Positions 15,762 to 24,273 of a stretch of 64,000 bases of DNA are shown here, one piece after another (position 1 is the stretch's first letter; the number at the start of each line of letters is the position of its first letter). Below the pieces are notes generated by a model. The model ran no database searches. It was not told the origin of the DNA and saw only the letters and a list, made by a program, of their open reading frames with translations. Origin of the DNA: Mesorhizobium sp. dw_380 (GTDB taxonomy: Bacteria > Pseudomonadota > Alphaproteobacteria > Rhizobiales > Rhizobiaceae); NCBI RefSeq assembly GCF_018588885.1, contig NZ_JAFFIW010000017.1, positions 61,881 to 125,880 of the forward strand, in the 5' to 3' direction. The position numbers were made by a program, and so were the translations under genes.

Positions 15762-17168
15762 ATGACCGATGAAACCCATGCGAAACTGCGTGAGGGCCTG
15801 CGCGGGGAACTGATCCTGCGTGACCATGCCGGATATGATGAGGCGCGCAAGGTCTACAACGGCATGATCGAAAAGCATCCGCTGCTGATTGCACGCTGCG
15901 CCGATGTCGCCGACGTGATCACTGCCGTGAAATACGCGCGCGAAAACAATCTCCTGATCGCCGTGCGCGGCGGAGGCCACAACGGCGCCGGGTTGGGTAG
16001 TTGCGACAACGGTCTCGTCATCGACCTGTCGATGATGAAGGGGGTCCATGTCGACCCGAAAACGCGCACTGTGAGGGTCGCGCCCGGCTGCACTTCGGGC
16101 GACGTGGACCATGCCACCCATCCTTTCGCGCTCGCTGTTCCGTTCGGCATCGTCTCGACCACGGGTGTTGCCGGCCTCACTCTCGGCGGAGGGACGGGCT
16201 ATCTCACGCGCAGATACGGTCTCACCATCGACAATCTGATCGAGGCCGATCTGGTGCTGGCCGATGGCAGCGTGGTGAGGGCCAGCAAAAGCGAGAATCC
16301 CGACTTGTTCTGGGCGCTCCGGGGCGGCGGCGGCAATTTCGGCGTCGTGACCAGCTTCCTGTTCCAGGCCCATCCTGTGAACATGATCTTCGGGGGCCCG
16401 GTATTCTGGGAGGCCAAGGACGCTCTGGCTGTCATGCGTACCTATCGCGACTACCTGCCGGAAGCACCGGAAGATCTCGGTGCCTTTGTCGGCCTGAAGT
16501 CCGTCCCGTCGACCGATCCCTTCCCGCGCGAGCATTGGGGCAAGCGCGCCTGCGCCATCATCTCCTGCTACAACGGCACGGAGGAAGACGGTCGCAAGGC
16601 CATGGCGCCGCTGTTGGATACCTTGCCGCCGCCGATCTTCAACTGGATGGGCGTGATGCCGTACCCGGCGCTGCAGGCGCTATTCGATCCGCTGCTTCCG
16701 AAAGGCTTGCAGTGGTATTGGAAGGGCGATTTCGTCAAGTCGCTTCCTGACGAAGCCATCGCGACCCATATCGTGCAGGCCGCCGAGGCGCCCAGCGAAT
16801 TGTCGCTCATGCATCTTTACCCGATCGACGGCGCCGTGCGCCGCGTCGGCAAGGACGAGACTGCCTGGAACGCTCGCGACGCAAGCTGGTCAATGGTCAT
16901 CGCCGCCATCGATCCCGATCCCGGCAAGGCCGCCGACCTCACCAAGTGGGCCAAGAACTATTGGGCGAGCATCCATCCCCACAATGGCGAAGGCGGCTAC
17001 GTGAATTTCATGATGGAGGACGAAGGGGAAGCGCGCGTGCGGGCGAGCTATGGCGCCAATTATGAGCGGCTGAGCGAGGTGAAGCGGACCTATGACCCAT
17101 CCAACGTCTTCCGGGTCAACCAGAACATCAAGCCCGCGACATCGGCGGAAGGCAGGACGGCTGCCTAG
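15762..17168 (+). CDS. BBE-like FAD-linked oxidoreductase
   Basis: 468-residue member of the berberine-bridge/6-hydroxynicotine oxidase type (FAD_binding_4 plus C-terminal BBE domain). IAVRGGGHNGAGLGSCDNG carries the histidine that commonly binds FAD covalently; the second, cysteine attachment site of bicovalent members is not evident, because the corresponding stretch reads FGIVSTTGVAGLTLGGGTG. The C-terminus (YGANYERLSEVKRTYDPSNV) is the classic BBE end. Such enzymes oxidise alcohols, amines or sugars with O2. AAGGGAG lies about 7 bases before ATG 15762. It is the last gene of the cluster that starts with the hydrolase-LuxR regulator; its substrate is unknown. Confidence 0.88.
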   Translation: MTDETHAKLREGLRGELILRDHAGYDEARKVYNGMIEKHPLLIARCADVADVITAVKYARENNLLIAVRGGGHNGAGLGSCDNGLVIDLSMMKGVHVDPKTRTVRVAPGCTSGDVDHATHPFALAVPFGIVSTTGVAGLTLGGGTGYLTRRYGLTIDNLIEADLVLADGSVVRASKSENPDLFWALRGGGGNFGVVTSFLFQAHPVNMIFGGPVFWEAKDALAVMRTYRDYLPEAPEDLGAFVGLKSVPSTDPFPREHWGKRACAIISCYNGTEEDGRKAMAPLLDTLPPPIFNWMGVMPYPALQALFDPLLPKGLQWYWKGDFVKSLPDEAIATHIVQAAEAPSELSLMHLYPIDGAVRRVGKDETAWNARDASWSMVIAAIDPDPGKAADLTKWAKNYWASIHPHNGEGGYVNFMMEDEGEARVRASYGANYERLSEVKRTYDPSNVFRVNQNIKPATSAEGRTAA

Positions 17169-17210
17169 ACTGCAATCTAATGCGGGAACCGCAAATGGTG
17201 GAACGGCACG

Positions 17211-17244
17211 CTGACGACCCCTGCCACTGAAGGGGTCGTCAGCA
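17211..17244. terminator. Bidirectional terminator-like hairpin
   Basis: Perfect 12-bp stem GCTGACGACCCC/GGGGTCGTCAGC with a 10-base loop, placed between the convergent FAD oxidoreductase and aldehyde dehydrogenase genes. Confidence 0.7.
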
Positions 17245-17282
17245 CCGCCCGGCGATGGCCTGCTTGACAGAAAGAGGACAAA

Positions 17283-18710
17283 TTACCCGTGCGCCACCAT
17301 GACGTGGCGCACTGCGGTGTAGTCCTCCAACGCATAGAGCGACATGTCCTTGCCGTAGCCGGACTGCTTCAGCCCGCCATGCGGCATTTCGTTGGTCAGC
17401 ATGAAATGGGTGTTGATCCAGGTGCAGCCATATTGCAGGCGGGCGGCCGTCGCCATGGCGCGTGAGACGTCCTTCGTCCACACCGACGACGCCAGGCCAT
17501 AGTCGCTGTCATTGGCCCAGTTCACCGCCTCGTCGACTTCCGTGAAACGGGTGATCGACACAACCGGGCCGAAGACTTCGCGGCGCACGATCTCGTCTTC
17601 CTGCAGCGCACCGGCAACGACGGTCGGCTGGTAGTAGAAGCCGGTGCCCTCGCCCGGCTTGCCTCCGGTGGTGATCTCGATGTGCTTCAGTTCCGAGGCG
17701 CGCTCGACGAAGCTCGAGACGCGGTCGCGCTGGCGGCGCGAGATCAGCGGCCCGATCTCGTTCTCCGTATCGTCCGGGCGGTTGAATTTGATGGTCGAGA
17801 CAGCCGACGAAAGGTCGGCGACCAGTTTGTCGTAGACTTTCTTGCCGGCATAGATGCGGCAGGCAGCGGTGCAGTCCTGACCGGCATTGTAATAGCCGAA
17901 GGCGCGCAGGCCTGCGACGACGGCGCCAAGATCGGCGTCGTCGAAGACGATGACCGGCGCCTTGCCGCCAAGCTCAAGATGCGTGCGCTTGACCGACTTG
18001 GCGGCCGCCTGCAGCACCTTCTTGCCGGTGGCGACATCGCCGGTGATCGAGATCATGTTGACTTTGGGGTGATTGATCAGCGTGTTGCCGACGCTGTCGC
18101 CACGGCCGAGCACGACATTGACGACGCCTTCGGGCAGGATTTCGGCGAGAATCTTCGCCAGCTTGAGTGCCGTCAGCGGCGTCTGCTCCGACGGCTTGAA
18201 GACGACGGTGTTGCCGCCGGCGATCGCTGGCGCGAGCTTCCAGGCCATCATCATCAGCGGATAGTTCCAGGGCGCGATCGAGGCGACGATGCCGATCGGG
18301 TCGCGCCGCACCATCGAGGTGTGGCCTGGCAGATATTCGCCGGCTACGACACCCGGCATCGAGCGGACAGCGCCGGCGAAGAAGCGGTAGCAGTCGACAA
18401 TGGCCGGTATCTCGTCATTAAGCACGGAATTGATCGGCTTGCCGCAGTTCAGCGCCTCGAGAGCGGCGAATTCCTTGGCCTCGGCTTCAATGCGGTTGGC
18501 GATTTTGAGCAGATAAGCCGAACGCTGCGCCGGCGTCGTGCGCGACCACAAGACGAACGCTTGTTCGGCCGCCGCCACCGCCGCCTCGATCTGCGCCTGA
18601 CTGGCTTCGGGCAGGTTGAGGATGGTCGCCCCGGTCTTCGGATTGAGGATCTGCTCCTCCGCGTCCGTGCCCTTCTCGAATTTCGAGCCGATCAGCATCT
18701 GGGTGTCCAT
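17283..18710 (-). CDS. patD: Gamma-aminobutyraldehyde dehydrogenase
   Basis: 475-residue NAD-dependent aldehyde dehydrogenase close to E. coli PatD/YdcW/Prr, which turns 4-aminobutanal from putrescine into GABA. Catalytic cysteine is in NAGQDCTAACRIYAGKKV and general-base glutamate in HLELGGKAPVIVFDDADLG. SIAPWNYPLMMMAWKLAPAI and the glycine motif ISITGDVATG are also present. The start MDTQMLIGSKFEKG matches the usual PatD N-terminus. It is the last gene of the operon reading ydcS-T-U-V-W, the same order as in E. coli, which supports the substrate assignment. Confidence 0.9.
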   Translation of the reverse strand: MDTQMLIGSKFEKGTDAEEQILNPKTGATILNLPEASQAQIEAAVAAAEQAFVLWSRTTPAQRSAYLLKIANRIEAEAKEFAALEALNCGKPINSVLNDEIPAIVDCYRFFAGAVRSMPGVVAGEYLPGHTSMVRRDPIGIVASIAPWNYPLMMMAWKLAPAIAGGNTVVFKPSEQTPLTALKLAKILAEILPEGVVNVVLGRGDSVGNTLINHPKVNMISITGDVATGKKVLQAAAKSVKRTHLELGGKAPVIVFDDADLGAVVAGLRAFGYYNAGQDCTAACRIYAGKKVYDKLVADLSSAVSTIKFNRPDDTENEIGPLISRRQRDRVSSFVERASELKHIEITTGGKPGEGTGFYYQPTVVAGALQEDEIVRREVFGPVVSITRFTEVDEAVNWANDSDYGLASSVWTKDVSRAMATAARLQYGCTWINTHFMLTNEMPHGGLKQSGYGKDMSLYALEDYTAVRHVMVAHG

Positions 18711-18730
18711 TGGGTTCTCCTTGAGCAGAA

Positions 18731-18813
18731 GCGAGTAGCGAGTAGCGAGTAGCGAGTAGGGTTTGACCGTCGACGTCCCCTATTCGCTATTGGCTACTCC
18801 CTATTCGCCGTTT
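18731..18813. repeat. Tandem 7-base repeat with inverted partner between ydcV and patD
   Basis: GCGAGTA is repeated four times without interruption at 18731-18758. About 20 bases later comes TATTCGCTATTGGCTACTCC then CTATTCGCC, partly complementary to the repeats, so the RNA could fold. It occupies most of the 104-base gap inside the operon. Confidence 0.8.
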
Positions 18814-18814
18814 T

Positions 18815-19630
18815 TCATTTCCCGCTTCCGGCGATCTGGTCGCCGTCGCGGGTGAGGTAATAGGCAAACAGGATGGGCAGCAGCGTCACCAGCACGACGA
18901 CCATGGCCACGACATTGGTGACCGGGCGCTGGCGCGGACGGATCAGTTCCTCCAGCATCCAGATCGGCACGGTCTGCTGCTGGCCGGCGGTGAAGGTGGT
19001 GACGATGACTTCGTCAAAAGACAAAGCGAAGGCCAGCATGCCGCCGGCAAGGAGCGCCGTGGCGATGTTGGGCAGCACGATGTGCCGGAAGGTCTGGAAG
19101 CCATCGGCGCCGAGATCCATCGAGGCTTCGATCATCGAGCCGGAGGTGCGGCGGAAGCGGGCGACCGCATTGTTGTAGACGACGACCACGCAGAAGGTGG
19201 CGTGGCCGAGCACGATCGTCCAGAACGAGAAGGGAATGTCGGCGAGCGCGAAGGCTGAGCGCAGGGCGATGCCGGTGATGATGCCGGGCAGCGCGATGGG
19301 CAGGATAACCAGCAGCGAAATGGTTTCGCGGCCGAAGAATTTTGTCCGCGACACCGCGGCGGCGCACAATGTTCCGAGCACCAGTGCGATCGCGGTCGAG
19401 ATGGCGGCGACGCGCACCGACAGCGACAGCGCCTCCCAGACATCGGGGCGGTTCCAGGTGACGGCGAACCACTGCGTGGTCAGCCCGGGAGGCGGCCAGA
19501 CGAAGCTCTTCTCTTCCGTCGTGAAGGCATAGACGAAGATCAGCAGGATCGGCAGATGCAGGAACAGCAGGCCGCAGGCGGCAGCGATCTTCAGGCTGAC
19601 AGGGGCCGATTGTGAGCGATCAGAGCGCAT
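18815..19630 (-). CDS. ydcV: Polyamine-type ABC transporter permease (PotC/YdcV-like)
   Basis: 271-residue inner-membrane permease with six predicted membrane segments. The EAA loop is visible as EASMDLGADGFQTFRHIVLPN, marking contact with the ATPase. It pairs with the PotB-like permease. ATG 19630 is preferred because it begins just inside the end of the upstream gene (11-base overlap); an in-frame ATG at 19681 would overlap it by 62 bases. It belongs to the putrescine/polyamine uptake operon. Confidence 0.9.
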   Translation of the reverse strand: MRSDRSQSAPVSLKIAAACGLLFLHLPILLIFVYAFTTEEKSFVWPPPGLTTQWFAVTWNRPDVWEALSLSVRVAAISTAIALVLGTLCAAAVSRTKFFGRETISLLVILPIALPGIITGIALRSAFALADIPFSFWTIVLGHATFCVVVVYNNAVARFRRTSGSMIEASMDLGADGFQTFRHIVLPNIATALLAGGMLAFALSFDEVIVTTFTAGQQQTVPIWMLEELIRPRQRPVTNVVAMVVVLVTLLPILFAYYLTRDGDQIAGSGK

Positions 19631-20585
19631 CGAAAGCCCCCATGCGCTTGGCGCCCCAGAGATAGAAGCCCATGATGACAATGGGCACCACAGTGAAGGC
19701 GGCGGCGAGCGGTATGTTGCCGGCGGTGCCCTGCTGCGAGTAGACGGCCTGGCCGATGAACAGGCGCGAGGTGCCGATGATCTGCGGGATGATGTAGTCG
19801 CCCAATGTCAGCGAGAAGGTGAAGATCGAGCCCGCGACAATGCCGGGCAGCGCCAGCGGGAACAGCACGTTGCGGAACGTCTGGCCGGGCGACGCGCCGA
19901 GATCGGACGAGGCCTCGACCAGATTGCCGGGCACGCGCTCGAGCGCCGCCTGAACCGGCAGGATCATGAAGGGCAGCCAGACATAGACGAAGACGATGAA
20001 GGTGCCGGTGAACGACACCGACAGCGAGTTGCCGCCGACGACCGGCAACGCCAGCCAGGCATCGAGCACCCACAGCAAATGCAGCTTGGCGAGCAGCCAG
20101 GTGAGGATGCCTTCCTTGGCCAGGATCAGCTTCCAGGCATAGATCTTGACCAGGTAGCTCGACCACAGCGGCAGCATGACGCCGAGATAGAACAGCGCCT
20201 TCCAGCGGCCGCGCGCATAACGGGCGGCATAGTAGGCGATCGGAAAGGCGACGATGGCCGAGGCCAGCGTGACCAGTGCCGCCATCGTCACCGTACGCAG
20301 GATGATGTCGAGATTGGAGGCCTGGAGCAGGTCGCCATAGGTCTTCAAAGTGAACTGGCGGTTGATGAGGCCGGAGAACTCGTCGATGGAAAAGAAGCTC
20401 TGTGCCAGCAGTGCGAAGAGCGAGCCGATATAGACGATGCCGAGCCACAGCACCGGCGGCAGCAGCATGAGAAGCAGAAGCAGTTGCGGCCTGCGCCAGA
20501 AGAGGTCCGACAGCGCACCGCGCATGCCGCCGCTGCCGGGCAGGATGGCGGGGGCGGGATTGGAGTTGAGCGCGGCGATCGTCAT
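19620..20585 (-). CDS. ydcU: Polyamine-type ABC transporter permease (PotB/YdcU-like)
   Basis: 321-residue inner-membrane permease. A long cytoplasmic N-terminus precedes the first membrane segment (LLLMLLPPVLWLGIVYIGSL), and the EAA loop reads EASSDLGASPGQTFRNVLFP. TLGDYIIPQIIG near residue 245 is typical of PotB. Its 3' end overlaps the PotC-like gene by 11 bases. Between it and the ATPase gene upstream lies a 157-base palindromic repeat. Confidence 0.92.
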   Translation of the reverse strand: MTIAALNSNPAPAILPGSGGMRGALSDLFWRRPQLLLLLMLLPPVLWLGIVYIGSLFALLAQSFFSIDEFSGLINRQFTLKTYGDLLQASNLDIILRTVTMAALVTLASAIVAFPIAYYAARYARGRWKALFYLGVMLPLWSSYLVKIYAWKLILAKEGILTWLLAKLHLLWVLDAWLALPVVGGNSLSVSFTGTFIVFVYVWLPFMILPVQAALERVPGNLVEASSDLGASPGQTFRNVLFPLALPGIVAGSIFTFSLTLGDYIIPQIIGTSRLFIGQAVYSQQGTAGNIPLAAAFTVVPIVIMGFYLWGAKRMGAFDAL

Positions 20586-20637
20586 GGCGCGCCTACGATG
20601 TCGATTGAATCAATGGCGGCAAGGCCGCGCTCTACGT

Positions 20638-20794
20638 CGCCCCCCTCTGTCCTGCCGGACATCTCCCCCTCAAGGGGGGAGATTGGCAATTTCTCGGCCT
20701 CGCCAATTCTGCGACGCTGGAAATTGGCGAAACCGGAGGGGGCAGCCGATCTCCCCCCTTGAGGGGGAGATGTCCGGCAGGACAGAGGGGGGCG
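20638..20794. repeat. Palindromic repeat (family A), complete inverted pair, inside the ydc operon
   Basis: The left arm starts CGCCCCCCTCTG, continues CCTGCCGGACATCTCCCCC and ends AGATTGGCAAT. The right arm is its inverse and ends CAGAGGGGGGCG. Single arms of the same family occur at 57316, 57469, 63811 and 63959. It fills the 226-base gap between the ydcT-like and ydcU-like genes. Confidence 0.9.
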
Positions 20795-20811
20795 CTTAGC
20801 GCAAACGTTCA

Positions 20812-21810
20812 TCATGCCGGCTCGTCCATCAGGTGCAGGCTCTCGCGGTTGAAGGTCAGCACCACCGCCTCGCCTTCCTCCGGCAGGGCGGTGCCGGCCG
20901 GCACCACGGCGTGCAGCTTCAACCCGTCGGCATCGAGCGCCAGCCTGGTGGTGGCGCCGAGATAGTTGGTCGAGACGAGGCGCGCGGCGACGCCTTCGCC
21001 GCTGGCGGCGCGGCCGACGCGGATGGATTCGGGGCGAAGGCTCCCCCAGCGGTGCTGGCCGGAATAGCGCTGGACGAAGTCCGGCGGCAGCACGTTGGAG
21101 GAGCCGACGAAATCGGCAACGAAGCGTGTGCGAGGCCGCTGATAGATGTCCTCCGGCGTGCCGATCTGCATGATCCTGCCGTCGTTGAAGACGGCGACGC
21201 GATCGGCCATCGACAGCGCTTCGCCCTGGTCATGGGTGACGAAGACGAAGGTGATGCCGAGCGCCTTCTGCAGCGACTTCAGCTCTTCCTGCATGTTCTC
21301 GCGCAGCTTGAGGTCGAGCGCGCCGAGCGGCTCGTCGAGCAGCAGCACCTTGGGCTGGTTGACCAGCGCGCGGGCGAGCGCGACACGCTGGCGCTGGCCG
21401 CCGGAAAGCTGGCCGGGGCGGCGGGCGCCATAGCCGGGCAGCCGCACCAGAGACAGCGCTTCCTCAGCCGCCTTGTGCCGCTCGGCCTTGCCGACGCCCT
21501 TGACCATCAGTCCGTAGGCGACGTTGTCGAGCACATTGAGATGCGGGAACAGCGCATAGTCCTGGAAGACGGTGTTGACGTTGCGGCGATAGGGCGGCAC
21601 GCCCTCGGCGCGTTCGCCGAAGATCGAGATCGACCCCGCCGTCGGCTGCTCGAAGCCTGCGATGAGGCGCAGGCATGTCGTCTTGCCGGAACCGGACGGC
21701 CCGAGCATGGCGAAGAACTCGCCCGGCGCGATGTCGAGATCGACCGCGTCGACGGCACGAACGCTGCCGAAATGGCGCGAGAGTTTTTGGAACGAAACGG
21801 CTGGGGTCAT
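20812..21810 (-). CDS. ydcT: Polyamine-type ABC transporter ATPase (PotA/YdcT-like)
   Basis: 332-residue ATP-binding subunit. Walker A is GPSGSGKTTCLRLIAGF (residues about 36-52), the signature is LSGGQRQRVALARAL, Walker B is VLLLDEPLGALD and the switch histidine is in FVTHDQGEAL. A C-terminal TOBE domain follows from about residue 235. It powers the YdcS/U/V importer. Repeats occupy the gaps on both sides of the gene. Confidence 0.94.
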   Translation of the reverse strand: MTPAVSFQKLSRHFGSVRAVDAVDLDIAPGEFFAMLGPSGSGKTTCLRLIAGFEQPTAGSISIFGERAEGVPPYRRNVNTVFQDYALFPHLNVLDNVAYGLMVKGVGKAERHKAAEEALSLVRLPGYGARRPGQLSGGQRQRVALARALVNQPKVLLLDEPLGALDLKLRENMQEELKSLQKALGITFVFVTHDQGEALSMADRVAVFNDGRIMQIGTPEDIYQRPRTRFVADFVGSSNVLPPDFVQRYSGQHRWGSLRPESIRVGRAASGEGVAARLVSTNYLGATTRLALDADGLKLHAVVPAGTALPEEGEAVVLTFNRESLHLMDEPA

Positions 21811-21863
21811 GGGCTGTCAGTCTGTTGCCGGGTCAAACGAAGACGAATTCGCGCGCCGCTTCA

Positions 21864-21987
21864 CCTCCCCCTCGATGGGCGAGGTCGCGGCGAAGCCGCG
21901 GGTGGGGGTGATTTCACAAGCAAAACCGTGTCAGAGCAGACCCCCACCCCGACGCTGCGCGTCGACCCTCCCCACAAGGGGGAGGGT
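21864..21987. repeat. Palindromic repeat (family C) inside the ydc operon
   Basis: The left arm CCTCCCCCTCGATGGGCGAGG then GCGGGTGGGGGT is inverted in the right part ACCCCCACCCCGACGC then CCTCCCCACAAGGGGGAGGGT. A second copy is at 38261-38358. It sits between the ydcS-like and ydcT-like genes. Confidence 0.88.
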
Positions 21988-21995
21988 AAGAGAAA

Positions 21996-23153
21996 TCACC
22001 GTCCGCCGATGACGCCGATATAGTCCGACACCCAGCGGTAGTACGGCACGCACTGGTCGTTCTGGGTGACGCATTTCGAGACCGGCGTCTTCCAGAACTT
22101 GATCTTGTCGAAATTGTCGTAGCCGTTGGTCTTGCAGCCTTCCTCGCCGAGCAATTCGTTGCCCTTGCAGGCGGCTGGCACGACCGGCAGCGAGCCGAAC
22201 CAGGCCGAGACATCGCCCTGCACCTTCGGCGACAGCGAATGTTCGAGCCACATATAGGCGCAGTTCGGGTGGGCCGCATCGGCTTCCATCATGGTGGTGT
22301 CGGCCCAGCCGGTGACGCCTTCTTCCGGCACGGTCGAGGCGACCGGCTTCTTGGCGGCGACCAGCGTGTTGACCTGATACGGCCACGAGCCCGAGGCGAC
22401 GACGCCTTCATTCTGGAAATCGTCGACCTGGATGGCGGCATCGTGCCAGTAGCGCCCGACCAGCGTGCGCTGGACGCGCAGCAGGTCGAGCGCTGCCTTG
22501 TACTGGTCCTCGTTCAGCTCGTAGGGGTCCTTGATGCCGAGTTCCGGCTTGTGGAACATCAGATAGTTGGCGGCGTCCGCGATGTGGATCGGGCCGTCAT
22601 AGGCCTGAACGCGGCCCTTGTTGGACTTGCCGTCGGGCAGCTTCATCTCCTCGAAAACGACGTTCCAGCTCTTCGGCGCTTCCTTGAACACCTCGGTGTT
22701 ATACATCAGGATGTTCGGCCCCCACTGATAGGGAACGCCGTAGTGGACCTTGTCGACCGTGAACCAGGGCGCGTCCTTCAGCCGGTCGTCGACCGACTTC
22801 CAGCTCGGGATGAGATCGGTGTTGATCGGCTGCACGCGCTTGCCGGCGACGAGGCGCAGCGAGGCATCGCCCGAAGCCGTGACCAGATCGAAGCCGCCCT
22901 CGTTCATCAGCGAGACCATCTCATCCGACGTGTTGGCGGTCTTGACGTTGACCTTGCAGCCGCTTTCCTTCTCGAAGGCAGTGACCCAGTCATAACCCTT
23001 GTCGGTCTCGCCGCGCTCGATATAGCCAGGCCAAGCAACGATATTGACCTGGCCTTCGCCCTTGCCGAGTTCCTTGACCTGGGCGATGGCCTGGCCGGAG
23101 AAGGTCAGCGCGACCGTCAGCGCAGTGCATGACTTCAGGAATGAATTCATCAT
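21996..23153 (-). CDS. ydcS: Periplasmic polyamine-binding protein (PotD/YdcS-like)
   Basis: 385-residue solute-binding protein with a signal peptide (SCTALTVALTFSGQAIAQ, cleavage near residue 25). VNIVAWPGYIERGETDKGYD and FEKESGCKVNVKTANTSDEM are the usual opening of the PotD/YdcS branch. It should deliver putrescine or a similar polyamine to the YdcTUV complex. E. coli YdcS is also reported to make polyhydroxybutyrate; nothing here tests that. It is the first gene of the operon, 132 bases downstream of a LysR gene on the same strand. Confidence 0.92.
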   Translation of the reverse strand: MMNSFLKSCTALTVALTFSGQAIAQVKELGKGEGQVNIVAWPGYIERGETDKGYDWVTAFEKESGCKVNVKTANTSDEMVSLMNEGGFDLVTASGDASLRLVAGKRVQPINTDLIPSWKSVDDRLKDAPWFTVDKVHYGVPYQWGPNILMYNTEVFKEAPKSWNVVFEEMKLPDGKSNKGRVQAYDGPIHIADAANYLMFHKPELGIKDPYELNEDQYKAALDLLRVQRTLVGRYWHDAAIQVDDFQNEGVVASGSWPYQVNTLVAAKKPVASTVPEEGVTGWADTTMMEADAAHPNCAYMWLEHSLSPKVQGDVSAWFGSLPVVPAACKGNELLGEEGCKTNGYDNFDKIKFWKTPVSKCVTQNDQCVPYYRWVSDYIGVIGGR

Positions 23154-23256
23154 CGATCTCCCATTTGAGGGGCCGCGCTGCTGTGGCGGCTTTGTTCCCT
23201 GGAGGGAAAGTGCTTTGAAAACTCCGGTTTCGCAAATTCATTTATCAGAAGGGCGG

Positions 23257-23273
23257 TATCGGTTTTTCCGATA
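23257..23273. promoter_or_regulatory. Inverted repeat TATCGG-N5-CCGATA upstream of ydcS
   Basis: Six-base perfect arms around TTTTT, 104-120 bases before the ydcS-like start and 13 bases beyond the LysR stop on that strand. Its size (T-N15-A) and place suit a LysR site, though it could equally stop LysR transcription. Confidence 0.45.
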
Positions 23274-23285
23274 GGTAGCGCTGGA

Positions 23286-24197
23286 TCAGAGGCGCTGACG
23301 GACCATCCGTTGCGACTGGGCAAGCCCGATGAAGTCGCGCGCCGCCTGCGGCAGGCCTGAGCCGCGCCGCCAGACCATGCCGACCTGCACCACCGGCAAA
23401 GAGCCGGAAATGTCGCGCGATTCGATGCGGTCGCCTTCCAGCGACCATGGTCGATATACGAGATCGGGCAGCAGCGCGACACCCGCACCGGTGGCGACAA
23501 GGCTGCGCACCGCTTCCACGGACCGGGTGCGGAAGGCGACATACGGCTTGGCGCCGATAGCCGTCAAAAGCTTGCCCGTATTCTCCTCGATCTCGTCGAC
23601 GGTGAGCATGATCAGCGGCTCGCCGGCAATGTCGCCAATGCCGATGATGTCGGCGCCGGCGAGCGAATGGCCGAGCGGCAGCCACAGGCGGTAGGCCGAG
23701 ACCTCGAGGATTTCCGATTGCAGCGCGGTACGGTCGCGCAGATTGGATGTAACCATGACGGCGATGTCCAGCTTGCCGCCGATCAGGAGATGTTCGAGGT
23801 AGTCGCCATTGTCCTCGATTGCCGAGACCTCGACGCCCGGATAGGCGCGGCGGTAGCGGGCAAGCAGGTCCGACAGCACATAGCCGGCGACCAGCGAGGT
23901 GACGCCGAGCTGCAGCCGGCCACCGGCCGCCGCCTGCTCGCCGGAAAAAGAGCGGCGTGCATCGGAAACGTCGGCGAGGATCTTGGTCGCGTGGCGCAGG
24001 AACTGGTGGCCCTTATGGGTGATGTTGAGGCCGCGCGGGTGGCGCTCGAACAGTTCGACGCCAAGATCGCTTTCGAGTTCCTTGATCGCTTCGGTGACGG
24101 AGGATTGCGAGATGGAGAGGTTTTGGGCGGCACCCGAGACCGTACCTTGCTCGGCGACGGCGATGAAGAACTGCAACTGGCGGATGGTGAAGGCCAT
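23286..24197 (-). CDS. LysR-type regulator of the polyamine operon (inferred)
   Basis: 303-residue LTTR. The DNA-binding domain is FTIRQLQFFIAVAEQGTVSG then SQSSVTEAIKELESDLGVEL; the effector domain begins near residue 92. ATG 24197 starts the conserved FTIRQLQFF helix; a GTG five codons earlier is possible. It lies just upstream of the ydcS-like gene on the same strand with a small palindrome between, so control of polyamine uptake is the natural guess, but no ligand is indicated by the sequence. Confidence 0.88.
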   Translation of the reverse strand: MAFTIRQLQFFIAVAEQGTVSGAAQNLSISQSSVTEAIKELESDLGVELFERHPRGLNITHKGHQFLRHATKILADVSDARRSFSGEQAAAGGRLQLGVTSLVAGYVLSDLLARYRRAYPGVEVSAIEDNGDYLEHLLIGGKLDIAVMVTSNLRDRTALQSEILEVSAYRLWLPLGHSLAGADIIGIGDIAGEPLIMLTVDEIEENTGKLLTAIGAKPYVAFRTRSVEAVRSLVATGAGVALLPDLVYRPWSLEGDRIESRDISGSLPVVQVGMVWRRGSGLPQAARDFIGLAQSQRMVRQRL

Positions 24198-24273
24198 GGC
24201 CGGACTAAACACCGGCGCAGCGCCGAAGAAAAGCCGATGATAGAGCTTATCCCGTGACCGGGAGATTTGGCGA

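Noticed and set aside
18731..18758. Tandem GCGAGTA repeats as a CRISPR array
   Set aside because: The unit is only 7 bases with no spacers; no cas genes are present.
20638..20794. Inverted repeats as ends of an insertion sequence
   Set aside because: No transposase or other coding sequence lies between or beside the arms; they fit small palindromic repeats.
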